A stretch of 12,505 nucleotides of DNA from Candidatus Zixiibacteriota bacterium (GCA_022563625.1 JADFNA010000013.1:1-12505); one strand, 5' to 3'; numbered from the stretch's first letter, positions 1-8,174 are shown. The notes: generated by a model from the letters alone, not told the origin. Translations and numbers: made by a program.

Positions 1-1763
1 AGTATCTTGCAAACATCCGTTACTCCAAAACTAAACGGCTTCGGTTTCGCCTTTGACTTTCGTCTGGCAAGTTTAGCCGCCACCTGGCGCAAGAGTGTGT
101 TTAATTTGCGCTCTGATTCACGCACACCGGATTCATGTGTGTAATGTCGAATCAAATACAGAAGCGCCTCGTCAGGAATGTTTATTTCAACATCGGAAAG
201 TCCCATCTCGCGTACAAGTTTGGGCATCAAATACTTGCGCGCGATGTTCATTTTTTCTGATTCGGCATAGCCATGTAGCTGAATCACTTCCATTCGGTCC
301 AGCAGCGGATGCGGTATACCGGCCACTGAATTGGCTGTTGTGATAAACAGTGTGTGCGACAGATCAAAGTCTAATTCCAGGTAATTGTCAGAAAATGTTG
401 AGTTTTGCTCCGGATCGAGCGCTTCAAGCAACGCCGATGAGGGATCACCGCGAAAATCAGCGCCGACTTTGTCTATTTCATCCAGCAGAAAAACAGGATT
501 GCGTGAACCCGCTTTTTTCAATCCCTGAATAATTCTGCCTGGCAGTGAACCGATGTATGTTCGCCGATGTCCGCGAATCTCGGCTTCGTCGTGAATACCT
601 CCGAGCGAGGCGCGCACGAACTTGCGGTCCAGCGCCCCGGCAATAGATTTGCCCAGGGAAGTCTTGCCGACACCCGGCGGACCGACAAAACACAGAATCG
701 GACCGCGCACTTTGTTTGAAATCTTTAACACGGCCAGATGTTCCAAAATCCGCCGCTTGGGTTTTTCCAGGCCGTGATGATCAGCATCCAACAGCCTTTC
801 CACTTCGGCGAAATCTTCACGGTCCTCGGTTTCAACCTCCCACGGGAGAGCGAACACCCAGTCCAAATACCCGCGCGCAACCGCAGATTCGGCCGAATAT
901 GGATGCATGCGCACGAGTTTTCGAATTTCTTCCTCGGCGCGTTCTTTAACATGCTTCGGCGCCTTGAGTTCTTCGAGTTTTTCAAAAAGCTCGTCAGCGT
1001 CGCCGATTGTATCTTCAGCCTGGCCGAGTTCTTCGCGTATTGCCTTGAGTTGTTGCTGGAGGTAATGCTCGCGCTGGCCCTGCGAGAGCGAGTCGCGCAC
1101 AGAACTGTCGATTTTCTTTTCAAGCTTGAGTATTTCAATTTCCGAACTCAGTGTCTCGGCCAGCATGCCCAGACGGGCGCTAATATCCACAGTTTCCAGC
1201 AGGCGCTGCTTGGTTTCCAGCTTAACCAGCAACTGGGCGGAAATTGTATCAGCCAGATGGTCCGCGTCCTCAACACCGGTGACTGTTGCAACAACCTCTT
1301 CGGGGATGCGCCTGTTCAGCCGCACATACTCGGCGAATCCGTCTGCCACTGAGCGGGAGAGCGCTTCAAGTTCACGCGTTTCAACCAGCGCCGATTGAAG
1401 CGGCTCCACCTGCGCCATAAAGTACGGCGTTTTCTTATCAAATTTCTTGACACGTGCGCGTGTCAGGCCTTCAACAAGCGCTTTCAGCGCGCCGTTCGGT
1501 AATTTCATCACCTGCAGCACACGGGCAACCACACCGGTGGTGTACAGACCATCAATCTCAGGACGTTCATCTTCAGGACGCAATTGCGCGCTCAAGAAAA
1601 CCTGTTTGTCCTGCATCATTGCCGCCTGCAGCGCATTGATCGTAAACTGCCGTCCGATTAAAAGAGGATAAATGGTGTAGGGAAAGATAACAATATCACG
1701 CAACGGCAGCGCCGGTAAATGTGTGTGAATCTCGATTTTTTGATTGTTACGAATAATTTTCAC
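1..1763 (-). CDS. lon: Lon ATP-dependent protease (La), 3' end cut by window edge
   Basis: Lon is a cytoplasmic AAA+ serine protease that unfolds and degrades misfolded and regulatory proteins. I translated this frame by hand; it stays open to base 1, giving about 587 residues. The N-terminal substrate-binding domain starts near residue 18 (LPALPLRDIVIFP). The coiled linker contains REHYLQQQLKAIREELG. Walker A (GPPGVGKTS) lies near residue 357, Walker B (VFLLDEIDK) near 424, and between them is the Lon signature DEAEIRGHRRTYIGSLPGR; sensor-1 TANS follows. These positions match the usual 780-820 residue bacterial Lon. The C-terminal protease domain with its Ser-Lys dyad is outside the window. 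The start is GTG at 1763: GAGGG (1773-1777) lies 9 bases upstream and an in-frame TGA lies just beyond, so no longer start is possible. It follows two secreted-protein genes on the same strand after a 151-base gap, so it probably has its own promoter. Confidence 0.97.
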   Translation of the reverse strand, partial: MKIIRNNQKIEIHTHLPALPLRDIVIFPYTIYPLLIGRQFTINALQAAMMQDKQVFLSAQLRPEDERPEIDGLYTTGVVARVLQVMKLPNGALKALVEGLTRARVKKFDKKTPYFMAQVEPLQSALVETRELEALSRSVADGFAEYVRLNRRIPEEVVATVTGVEDADHLADTISAQLLVKLETKQRLLETVDISARLGMLAETLSSEIEILKLEKKIDSSVRDSLSQGQREHYLQQQLKAIREELGQAEDTIGDADELFEKLEELKAPKHVKERAEEEIRKLVRMHPYSAESAVARGYLDWVFALPWEVETEDREDFAEVERLLDADHHGLEKPKRRILEHLAVLKISNKVRGPILCFVGPPGVGKTSLGKSIAGALDRKFVRASLGGIHDEAEIRGHRRTYIGSLPGRIIQGLKKAGSRNPVFLLDEIDKVGADFRGDPSSALLEALDPEQNSTFSDNYLELDFDLSHTLFITTANSVAGIPHPLLDRMEVIQLHGYAESEKMNIARKYLMPKLVREMGLSDVEINIPDEALLYLIRHYTHESGVRESERKLNTLLRQVAAKLARRKSKAKPKPFSFGVTDVCKI

Positions 1764-1791
1764 TGCTTGTATCCCTCAAGAGTTGATTCCA

Positions 1792-1797
1792 ATAATA
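1792..1797 (-). promoter_or_regulatory. Candidate -10 box of lon
   Basis: Reading leftward, TATTAT (5 of 6 matches to TATAAT) lies about 28 bases upstream of the lon GTG. No good -35 hexamer is present at 16-18 bases upstream of it; the best there is CTGTAC. A short hairpin CTGCG-N6-CGCAG (1800-1815) lies within the spacer. No obvious heat-shock sigma-32 promoter is visible. The call rests on the -10 match and position only. Confidence 0.3.
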
Positions 1798-1823
1798 CCC
1801 TGCGAACTTACGCAGTACAGCGT

Positions 1824-1869
1824 CCCCAAAAACACATTGCCCCAAAATACATTGCCCCAATACCATTTG
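1824..1869. repeat. Three imperfect 15-16 bp direct repeats upstream of lon
   Basis: Three head-to-tail units occur: CCCCAAAAACACATTG (1824-1839), CCCCAAAATACATTG (1840-1854) and CCCCAATACCATTTG (1855-1869). The first two differ by one base plus a one-base indel; the third is more diverged. They lie between the end of the secreted-protein gene and the lon start, about 30 bases upstream of the lon -10 candidate. They could be an iterated protein-binding site or simple slippage repeats. Confidence 0.6.
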
Positions 1870-1914
1870 CGGGACAGAGCATGATACTGCCTGTCAGACG
1901 GTTAAGTCAAACGC

Positions 1915-2562
1915 TCATTCGCCGGTTTTTTCTGTTTTGCCAGCGCCGCCAGCGCCGCCGCCGCCGTCTGGACTGCCTGCGGAGTCTTCGGGCAGAACAA
2001 CTTCAAACGATTCGAGGATTGAAAGCATCAGCGTCGAATCACCCTCAAGGTATAGCGGCCGTTTAATTGAAACATGAAATGAATGGGTGTCTGTCAGTTC
2101 AAACATGTCATAGTGCTTTTCATTGACTTCAAACCCATAAGTGGAGAGAATCGTGAAAGTTGACCAGTGGCGGCCGCCCTCAGTCCATTCCCGCCTGGCG
2201 CCGATTTGCGCGGTCGTGTCCTTTGAATAAAAATACCACCAGAGCTTGTGATATTCTCCGGCTGTGCACTCAAGGTCTGTATACAGCGTGTCGAACGTCA
2301 CCTGAGCGATCATTCGCCTGTCGCCATGCCCGGCGGTAAAAATAATTTCATCACTCGGCGGACCGTCATACGTTTGTTGGAAGCCGTTGATGTCGATCCT
2401 GACTTTAAAATCTTCGCCCGTAACGCTGAATATCTGCCCGTCAGTATATTTGATCACCAGAACGTCACTGCCGCTGTCCTGGGCCGGCGAATGGGCGGTG
2501 ATGACCAGGCTTAATAAACACAGCGCAATGCAGAGTGATTTATGCCTGTATAAGAAATACAT
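1915..2562 (-). CDS. Secreted protein of unknown function, paralog A
   Basis: I do not recognise a named family. The 215-residue product begins with a Sec signal peptide: n-region MYFLYRHK, hydrophobic core LCIALCLLSLVITA, probable cleavage after HSPA near residue 27. The mature part is rich in Tyr, Thr, Phe and charged residues in short beta-like runs (FKVRIDINGF, WSTFTILSTYGFEV, STLMLSILESFEVVLPE) and ends in a Gly/Ala-rich low-complexity tail (residues about 195-210) coded by repetitive GCC/CCG triplets. It is probably exported to the periplasm or cell surface. The start ATG has an AGGAAAGGGAAG purine tract about 9-12 bases upstream. The gene begins 23 bases after the stop of the upstream secreted-protein gene, so the two are probably co-transcribed. 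Two segments resemble that neighbour (FKVRIDINGF versus WGFRINLSGF; GDSTLMLSILESFEVV versus RDSTLFVDILNTFELI), suggesting an old tandem duplication. Confidence 0.8.
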   Translation of the reverse strand: MYFLYRHKSLCIALCLLSLVITAHSPAQDSGSDVLVIKYTDGQIFSVTGEDFKVRIDINGFQQTYDGPPSDEIIFTAGHGDRRMIAQVTFDTLYTDLECTAGEYHKLWWYFYSKDTTAQIGARREWTEGGRHWSTFTILSTYGFEVNEKHYDMFELTDTHSFHVSIKRPLYLEGDSTLMLSILESFEVVLPEDSAGSPDGGGGAGGAGKTEKTGE

Positions 2563-2585
2563 ATCGGTACGCTTCCCTTTCCTGT

Positions 2586-3287
2586 CTATCTGTCTCTCGG
2601 CGCTATCGGCAGCGGGTCAATCAATTCGAAAGTATTCAAGATATCCACGAACAAAGTTGAATCGCGGCCGCGGGAATCAGTCTTTGAAAGATGCACATGT
2701 ATCCAGCATGCTCCATAGGTTGTGATCGCGCTGAAATGCCGTCTGACCAGAGACGAATCGAATGACATTCCCGGGTTCTCCCGGTCTTTTTGCGGCCAGA
2801 CCTCGTTTTTGTCGTATTCAATTATCAGAAAAATCCCGATCGTGTCACGCCTGACTGTGCTGGTAATAACTGATGTATCATCCACAATTTCAGAATAATG
2901 CCTGTCGGCGAAGTAGCTCTTTGAAGTCCCTTCATCTCTTCTTGAAACCCTGGTAATGAACATCTGAGACAGTGTCATCCCCACTGAATCTTCGCGCACG
3001 CCAAAGCCGACCCGGCTCCGAGTCATGCCAACTTTTGACAGGTCAATGAAGCCGCTCAGATTTATGCGAAATCCCCAGTTTACATCCGGCCGGTAAAACA
3101 ACTGGTCTTTGGTTAACATGACCAGCGAATCAGGAGTCTTCACAATCGGCTGGTACGGTTCACCGAACACTATCGTGCTGTCGCCTTCGCCGACATTCTG
3201 CCCGAAAGAATCTGCAACGCCGCCGCCGAATACAAAAAGCAAAAACATCAGGCTGATTTTATGAATATTCCGGGAAAAGGCGTTCAT
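2586..3287 (-). CDS. Secreted protein of unknown function, paralog B
   Basis: No named family is recognised. From the chosen ATG the product is 233 residues: signal peptide MNAFSRNIHK, core ISLMFLLFVFGGGV, cleavage probably near ADSFGQ, then a mature domain rich in Ser, Asp, Arg and beta-prone stretches. An ATG 42 bases further out (3329) is in frame, but a TATAAT box lies only about 6 bases upstream of it, so transcription would start at about that codon. The inner ATG (3287) has AGGAG 13 bases upstream and gives a standard signal peptide, so I prefer it. The C-terminus (RDSTLFVDILNTFELIDP) and the segment WGFRINLSGF resemble the downstream gene, 23 bases away. Both probably form one operon of exported paralogs. 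The substrate or role is unknown; an enzyme seems less likely because no catalytic motif is visible. Confidence 0.75.
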   Translation of the reverse strand: MNAFSRNIHKISLMFLLFVFGGGVADSFGQNVGEGDSTIVFGEPYQPIVKTPDSLVMLTKDQLFYRPDVNWGFRINLSGFIDLSKVGMTRSRVGFGVREDSVGMTLSQMFITRVSRRDEGTSKSYFADRHYSEIVDDTSVITSTVRRDTIGIFLIIEYDKNEVWPQKDRENPGMSFDSSLVRRHFSAITTYGACWIHVHLSKTDSRGRDSTLFVDILNTFELIDPLPIAPRDR

Positions 3288-3335
3288 GTCGTTGGCGGTT
3301 CTCCTGATTAAGTTCTGTCTAACCAGCATAAATCA

Positions 3336-3341
3336 ATTATA
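3336..3341 (-). promoter_or_regulatory. Candidate -10 box of the paralog B-A operon
   Basis: Leftward reading gives a perfect TATAAT preceded by TTG. No good -35 is found at 16-18 bases (TCGCCA at 17). A start of transcription near 3329 would leave a leader of about 40 bases containing the AGGAG sequence in front of the ATG at 3287. This supports the shorter reading frame. Confidence 0.4.
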
Positions 3342-3535
3342 CAACAGTTCTCAAGAAATGGCGACTGCAATCTGGACACCAGCCGTATGAACAACCAGCT
3401 ATCAGCTAACTCACACCTGGACATATACTTATGCGCCATCTCATTTTCTATTTGCGTCGCGGTGGACTGTTGACTTCTCGAATATGGCTAAGATGAAGTG
3501 AACATTGAAAACTGTCTCAAAAGTTCCCGAAAGCA

Positions 3536-3564
3536 TTGACTCATGAAAAACGCCACAATACCTT
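3536..3564 (+). promoter_or_regulatory. Candidate promoter of the outer-membrane protein gene
   Basis: TTGACT (5 of 6 to TTGACA) at 3536-3541 is followed after 17 bases by TACCTT (3 of 6 to TATAAT) at 3559-3564. It would give a leader of about 45 bases ahead of the ATG at 3616. The -10 is poor, so the call is tentative. The rest of the gap 3342-3535 shows no gene; its ORFs are short and lack a ribosome binding site. Confidence 0.3.
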
Positions 3565-3615
3565 TCTCTCTGGAAAACTGCGTATTTTCAAACCCTTAAC
3601 TCCAAGGAGTAAGAC

Positions 3616-4203
3616 ATGAAGAAAGTGTTAACCGTTTCTCTGTTTCTGTTGTTGGGAACAGTTCCGGCATTCGCAGGTGTGCAGAAGGGGCAGTTTGAAT
3701 TCTCACCAACTGTTGGTATCTCGCAGCCGGTGGGCGACTTAGATGATGGTGGCAACACCGGGTTTGTAGTGGGTGGCCGGTTCGGATATAACTTTACCGA
3801 AAAGGTTTCCGTTGGTGTCGCAATCAATTACAACTCGTTTGGTATTGACGACGACCTTACAGCTCTCTTACCCGGTATCGACATTGACCTCACGTCACTG
3901 GAGTATGTTGTCGATGTCAGGGCGCTCCTCGGAAATCAACCCAACTCTTCACCTTATGTAAAAGGGATGTTGGGCGCCGCTAAATTGGAGCTAAAATTTT
4001 CTGCTGGTGCGGCCAGCCTCGCCTTCTCTGAATCCAAATTAGCGTTTGGCGGGGGCGTCGGTTACTTGTTCAAAGGTGAGGGAAATATCGGTGGATTCGT
4101 CGAGGCAGACATAATTAATATCTCCACTTCAGGTTCTTCGAGTTCTTACATCTCCCTTCGGGGAGGCGTGTCGTTTTTCTTTGGAGCAAGTTCAGGCCCG
4201 TAA
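3616..4203 (+). CDS. Outer-membrane beta-barrel protein (OmpA/OmpW-like barrel, small porin type)
   Basis: The 195-residue product has a textbook Sec signal peptide (MKKVLTVSLFLLLGTVPAFA, cleavage after AFA at residue 20). The rest alternates Gly-rich turns with amphipathic strands: FEFSPTVGISQPVGD, GFVVGGRFGYNFTEKVSVGVAINYNSFG, SPYVKGMLGAAKLELKF, KLAFGGGVGYLF, IGGFVEADIIN, SYISLRGGVSFFFG. This is the pattern of an eight-stranded outer-membrane barrel of the OMP_b-brl type; length fits that group. It probably sits in the outer membrane as a small pore or structural protein; the ligand is unknown. AAGGAG (3604-3609) lies 6 bases before the ATG. It is the only clearly supported rightward gene in the window, diverging from the secreted paralog operon and converging on the helicase gene. 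The C-terminus ends GASSGP rather than in an aromatic residue, although FFF is nearby. Confidence 0.88.
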   Translation: MKKVLTVSLFLLLGTVPAFAGVQKGQFEFSPTVGISQPVGDLDDGGNTGFVVGGRFGYNFTEKVSVGVAINYNSFGIDDDLTALLPGIDIDLTSLEYVVDVRALLGNQPNSSPYVKGMLGAAKLELKFSAGAASLAFSESKLAFGGGVGYLFKGEGNIGGFVEADIINISTSGSSSSYISLRGGVSFFFGASSGP

Positions 4204-4232
4204 CTCGTAACAGCATGTCAATCTAGTATATG

Positions 4233-4262
4233 CGGGGGGGCTAGACGCCCTCCCGTTTTTTT
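4233..4262 (+). terminator. Intrinsic terminator of the outer-membrane protein gene
   Basis: CGGGGGGGC (4233-4241) pairs with GCCCTCCCG (4247-4255) across a five-base loop TAGAC, with one G-U wobble, and is followed by seven T (4256-4262). It begins 30 bases after the stop codon. The T tract overlaps the TAA stop (4261-4263) of the convergent helicase gene, so on the other strand the hairpin follows that stop but has no T run. Confidence 0.9.
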
Positions 4263-6504
4263 ATCCGACTACCTTCAACTTCGCGTACTTGGCTATCAAT
4301 GTCTTCTTGCCGATACCGGTGAACTGCACGTTAATCTTCATTGCCTCGCCACGGCCGTCAACTGACAGCACTTTGCCGCGCCCGAACACCCGATGTTGCA
4401 CTATTCTGCCGCTCTGCATTACTTCTTCCTCTTCGTATTCATAGACAACACCGGAACTTTTCTCTTCTACAGCGCCAGATTTGTTCCATCTGCCGCCGGG
4501 GCGTAGTGACGTTCGCCCGTAATTACTTCGGACATAACTGCGCCGGTCATCTTTGTCAATAAGCTCCGGTGTAATCTCGCTGATAAAGCGCGACTGCGCG
4601 GACTCCGATGCGCCATAGCGAAAACGGTTTTGCGCCGCTGAGAGTGTCAGCAGGCGCCTGGCGCGCGTGGCTGCGACATAAAATAAGCGCCGCTCCTCTT
4701 CCATTTCATGCGGATCGTCCATTGCCTTGACCAGGGGAAACAATCCTTCCTCAAGCCCGACAATAAACACAGCGTCAAACTCCAGCCCTTTGGCGGCGTG
4801 GATTGTCATCATCGTGACTTTTTCATCAATCTCACGGTATGTGTCAACGCTGGTGTACAGTGATATTTCCTGCAAAAAGAGTGTCAGCGATGGATCAGCT
4901 TCGTTTTTTGCAAATTCAATCGCCGCTGCCACAAATTCGTCCACATTATCCATCCGCGCCTGGGCTTTGATTTCTCCCTCGGGGTCTTTCGCAATTTCTT
5001 TTTCAAAACCCGCCTGCTCGACTAATTCCTGAATCAAAATATCCACCGGCGCGTGATGTGAGTTTTCTTCGCTTGTGTGCGCAGTCAGTGTACCGGCTCT
5101 CAGGCGAAACTCATTGATCATCGAGACAAAACCGGCGGCTATTTTTGCGGGGCGCGGGCCGATTGGCCGCAGCGCTTCACCGTCTTCAGCAGCGGCAAAC
5201 AGCGGCCGGTCTGACTCAGCGGCGAGCGCTTTGAGTTTTTCCAGTGATGAATCACCAAAGCCCCGCTTGGGGAATTTAATCGCCCGTTCAAATGAAACAT
5301 CATCCCGCACATTGTCGATTAATTTCAAATATGCAATCAGGTCTTTGATTTCTTTGAGCTGATAAAAACTTGCGCCCCCGACTATGTGATACGGTATTTT
5401 ATGTTTAATCAGTGCGTTTTCAAAAGAGCGTGATTGCGCGCTCGTGCGATAAAGGGTGACAATTTCTTTCAGTGAAATAGAAGCGCGCAGGCGGTCAATG
5501 ATCCCCACCACACTCTCGGCTTCATGTTCGGCAGTGTCTGTCAACAGCAGCCTGATCTGTTCACCTCCGGGAGCGCTGGCTTTGAGATGTTTATCTTTCC
5601 GCCCGCTGTTATTGGCGATCACAGATCCGGCGGCGTCCAGAATTGTTTGTGTCGAGCGGTAGTTCTGGTCCAGTGTCACAATTTTTCCGCCGGGGAAGTC
5701 TTTTTCAAAATCACGGATGTTACGAATATCGGCCCCGCGCCAGCCGTAAATTGACTGGTCCTCATCACCCACCACGCAGATATTATTAAGCGGCCCGGTC
5801 AGCGCTTTGAGCAGGCGGTATTGTGAGTGGTTCGTGTCCTGATACTCATCAACCATGACATACTTGAAACGCCGCTGATACTTTTTGCGTATCGGTCCGT
5901 TTTCCTCCAGCATGCGCACCGACTTGAGAATCAAATCATCAAAATCCAATGCGGCCGCGCCTTTCAGTCGGCGCTCATACAGCGTGAACGCTTGCGCCGT
6001 ACGCGTGTCGAAATATCCGTCGGCTTTTGCGGCATATTCCTCGGCGCTCTGCAGGGTATTTTTGATATTCGACACCTTGCGGCACAGCGCTGGGGCGCCG
6101 AATTGATTGCCGGACAACCCCAGCTCAAGCACACAGCGTTTCATCAACTGTTTTGAATCGTCACTATCATAGATCACAAAGTTCCTGGGATAGCCGATTG
6201 CCTCTGCTTCTATTCGCAGCAAGCGCGCACAAAATGAATGAAAAGTGGAAATCGTCAGGGTGTTGAGGTCAACGCCCAGCATTGAACGCACGCGCTCGCG
6301 CATTTCGCGCGCGGCCTTGTTGGTAAATGTTACCGCAATAATCTCATGCGGCTCCGCCAACCGCTGCTCAAGCAGATACGCCACCCGTGTTGTCAGCGCA
6401 CGCGTTTTCCCTGACCCGGCGCCGGCCACAATCAACAGCGGCCCTTCGGTGGTTGTGACCGCCTCGAGCTGCGCCGGATTCAGATTTTCAAGCAGTCTGT
6501 TCAT
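4261..6504 (-). CDS. UvrD/PcrA-type superfamily 1A DNA helicase
   Basis: This is an ATP-driven 3'-5' DNA helicase acting in repair and replication-fork processing in the cytoplasm. All SF1A motifs are present in order: Q motif LNPAQLEAV (residues 8-16), Walker A AGAGSGKT (about 27-34), Ia VTFTNKAAREM (about 59-69), TFHSFCARLL (about 88-97), motif II VMVDEYQDTN (about 217-226), III VVGDEDQSIYGWRGAD (about 245-260), IV LDQNYRST (about 279-286), V TIHAAKGLEFD (about 568-578) and VI EEERRLFYVAATRARR (about 603-618). The C-terminal HRVFGRGKVLSVDGRG to the end matches the Tudor-like tail that contacts RNA polymerase in PcrA/UvrD. Length (about 747) fits the family. The ATG has no clear Shine-Dalgarno sequence; it follows a lipoprotein gene by 18 bases, so it may depend on read-through translation. 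PcrA versus UvrD cannot be settled from sequence alone. Confidence 0.96.
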   Translation of the reverse strand: MNRLLENLNPAQLEAVTTTEGPLLIVAGAGSGKTRALTTRVAYLLEQRLAEPHEIIAVTFTNKAAREMRERVRSMLGVDLNTLTISTFHSFCARLLRIEAEAIGYPRNFVIYDSDDSKQLMKRCVLELGLSGNQFGAPALCRKVSNIKNTLQSAEEYAAKADGYFDTRTAQAFTLYERRLKGAAALDFDDLILKSVRMLEENGPIRKKYQRRFKYVMVDEYQDTNHSQYRLLKALTGPLNNICVVGDEDQSIYGWRGADIRNIRDFEKDFPGGKIVTLDQNYRSTQTILDAAGSVIANNSGRKDKHLKASAPGGEQIRLLLTDTAEHEAESVVGIIDRLRASISLKEIVTLYRTSAQSRSFENALIKHKIPYHIVGGASFYQLKEIKDLIAYLKLIDNVRDDVSFERAIKFPKRGFGDSSLEKLKALAAESDRPLFAAAEDGEALRPIGPRPAKIAAGFVSMINEFRLRAGTLTAHTSEENSHHAPVDILIQELVEQAGFEKEIAKDPEGEIKAQARMDNVDEFVAAAIEFAKNEADPSLTLFLQEISLYTSVDTYREIDEKVTMMTIHAAKGLEFDAVFIVGLEEGLFPLVKAMDDPHEMEEERRLFYVAATRARRLLTLSAAQNRFRYGASESAQSRFISEITPELIDKDDRRSYVRSNYGRTSLRPGGRWNKSGAVEEKSSGVVYEYEEEEVMQSGRIVQHRVFGRGKVLSVDGRGEAMKINVQFTGIGKKTLIAKYAKLKVVG

Positions 6505-6522
6505 GGTTGGAATAAATAAGGG

Positions 6523-7038
6523 CTAGCGCCCGCCGGCGCTGTCATTCTTTTGCTCTGCCTGTGGAAGTAAGAACGTGCTATCCAACGCGCGCAGAGTTCC
6601 CCAGTCGTTCAGGTGAAAGGCGGCGCCATCATCCTGTTCTGAGAAATATAGATCGACCGAGAGATGTGTGTCAATCCCAGCTTCGGGAATTAACAGCCGC
6701 ACAATACGGCGCACACGATTGGCGCGCATATTGAATGGTGAATCATAGAGCAGTGTTCCGCTGAATTCACCTGACTCGTCTCCAAAAACCAGCGATGTGT
6801 CATCAAACAGGCCGTCAAATTGCCTGTCATAAATCAACAGTGCGTTCGCATAACTCAGATCGAACACCTGAGTGTCGAGATAAACCGAATCAAGCGAGAA
6901 CATTGTATCAACCGAAATGATCCTGCCATAATATGGCGCCTGGCGTTCGAATGTCATATTGCAGGAGACAGCGCCGATTGCGCCGATTGTGCCGATTGTG
7001 CCGATTGCTAATGGCGCCAGTAAAGGTATGCGAATCAT
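6523..7038 (-). CDS. Small putative lipoprotein of unknown function
   Basis: From ATG 7038 the product is 171 residues. It starts with MIRIPLLAPLAIG and a hydrophobic stretch of repeated Ile-Gly-Thr/Ala units, ending in AVSC; Cys26 is a plausible lipobox cysteine, though the box is not the classic LAGC. The mature region (FERQAPYYGRIISVDTMFSL onward) is acidic and beta-rich, and I recognise no family. It probably faces the periplasm anchored to a membrane. A longer frame begins with GTG at 7080, two bases after the aldolase stop, but neither start has a good Shine-Dalgarno sequence; the shorter form gives the more normal signal peptide. Placed between the aldolase and helicase genes with gaps of at most 44 and 18 bases, it is probably co-transcribed with them, without an evident functional link. 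Confidence 0.72.
   Translation of the reverse strand: MIRIPLLAPLAIGTIGTIGAIGAVSCNMTFERQAPYYGRIISVDTMFSLDSVYLDTQVFDLSYANALLIYDRQFDGLFDDTSLVFGDESGEFSGTLLYDSPFNMRANRVRRIVRLLIPEAGIDTHLSVDLYFSEQDDGAAFHLNDWGTLRALDSTFLLPQAEQKNDSAGGR
6971..7006. repeat. Four 9-bp tandem repeats inside the lipoprotein signal peptide
   Basis: Units GCGCCGATT, GCGCCGATT, GTGCCGATT and GTGCCGATT lie head to tail. Read on the coding (minus) strand they encode Ile-Gly-Thr/Ala repeats in the hydrophobic core of the signal peptide. Because the unit is three codons, copy-number changes would lengthen or shorten the core without shifting the frame. Confidence 0.85.
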
Positions 7039-7082
7039 ACGGCTGGCCACACACAAACGCTCGCCCGGAAACAGTGACACTC

Positions 7083-8174
7083 TCAGGCAACTGTCACTTC
7101 GTCGCAGAGATACACATCCTGAATGGCATTCAGCAGTTCCACGCCGTCTTTCATCGGCTTCTGAAACGCTTTGCGTCCTGAAATAAGCCCGGTCCCGCCG
7201 GCGCGTTTGTTTATCACCGCTGTCCGCACCGCCTGCGCCAGATCATCCTTGCCGACACTCGCCCCGCCGGAATTAATCAGCCCGGCCCGGCCCATATAGC
7301 AGCAGGCCAACTGATAGCGGCAGAGGTCAATTGGATGGTCCGAGGTCAATTCGCTGTATACCTTGTCGCTGGTTTTGCCGAATTTCAGCGCCGGATAGCC
7401 GCCGTTGTTTTCCGGCAGCTTTTGCTTGATAATGTCGGCCTCGATTGTCACCCCCAGATGATTGGCCTGTCCGGTCAAATCCGCCGAGACATGATAGTCC
7501 TTGTCGGCCTTGAAAGCCGGGTTTCTCAAATAACACCAGAGCACAGTAAACATCCCCAGATCATGCGCATCCGAAAACAACTCGCTGACTTCTTGTATCT
7601 GGCGTGTCGCTTCTTCCGAGCCGAAATATATAGTCGCGCCCACCCCCGCCGCGCCCATGTCAAATGCGTCGCGCACATTGGCGAACTGAATCTGGTCGGC
7701 TTTGTTGGGATAAGTCAGAAGTTCGCTGTGATTGGCCTTGAGTATAAACGGGATTTTGTGGGCGTACTTGCGTGACACCATGCCCAACACGCCAAAGGTC
7801 GAGGCCACAGCATTACAGCCGCCCTCAATCGCCAGCTCGACAATTTTAGCCGGATCAAAATAATCCGGATTCGGAGCAAAACTGGCCCCCGCGCTGTGTT
7901 CAATCCCCTGGTCAACCGGCAGAATTGAGACATACCCGGTCCCGGCCAGCCGCCCGTGATTAAATAAACTGGCCAGGCTTTTCAAGGCCGCCACCGGCCG
8001 GTCGCTGGCGCTATGGACACGGTCAATAAAGTCTCCGCCGGGCAATATCAGCCGGTCTTTGGAGATTTTCGGTGAATCAAAGGTCAATAATTCGGCCTGA
8101 TCGCCCAGTAACGATTCAATTTTCGCGTACATTCCACTCGCTCGCTTTGTCTTAGTCATCTCCAGCGTCGCCAA
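7083..8174 (-). CDS. fbaB: Class I fructose-bisphosphate aldolase, DhnA/FbaB type
   Basis: The enzyme cleaves fructose 1,6-bisphosphate to glyceraldehyde 3-phosphate and dihydroxyacetone phosphate (and the reverse in gluconeogenesis) through a lysine Schiff base, in the cytoplasm. Long stretches match what I recall of E. coli Fba[18 protein letters not shown] (about residues 74-90), [25 protein letters not shown] (177-188), [15 protein letters not shown] (227-241), [26 protein letters not shown] and [19 protein letters not shown]. The likely Schiff-base lysine is Lys250 in DIIKQK, equivalent by my count to E. coli Lys237. The start is taken as TTG 8174 because AGAGG (8180-8184) lies 5 bases upstream; an ATG at 8132 would match the E. 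coli N-terminus better but has only weak Shine-Dalgarno support. The gene heads a tight leftward cluster with a lipoprotein and a helicase. Confidence 0.95.
   Translation of the reverse strand: MATLEMTKTKRASGMYAKIESLLGDQAELLTFDSPKISKDRLILPGGDFIDRVHSASDRPVAALKSLASLFNHGRLAGTGYVSILPVDQGIEHSAGASFAPNPDYFDPAKIVELAIEGGCNAVASTFGVLGMVSRKYAHKIPFILKANHSELLTYPNKADQIQFANVRDAFDMGAAGVGATIYFGSEEATRQIQEVSELFSDAHDLGMFTVLWCYLRNPAFKADKDYHVSADLTGQANHLGVTIEADIIKQKLPENNGGYPALKFGKTSDKVYSELTSDHPIDLCRYQLACCYMGRAGLINSGGASVGKDDLAQAVRTAVINKRAGGTGLISGRKAFQKPMKDGVELLNAIQDVYLCDEVTVA

Noticed and set aside
95..1671. Several rightward frames of 60-204 codons
   Set aside because: They are antisense to the continuous, motif-complete lon reading frame.
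4341..6526. Rightward frames across the helicase gene
   Set aside because: They are antisense shadows of the helicase, with no motif or ribosome binding site of their own.
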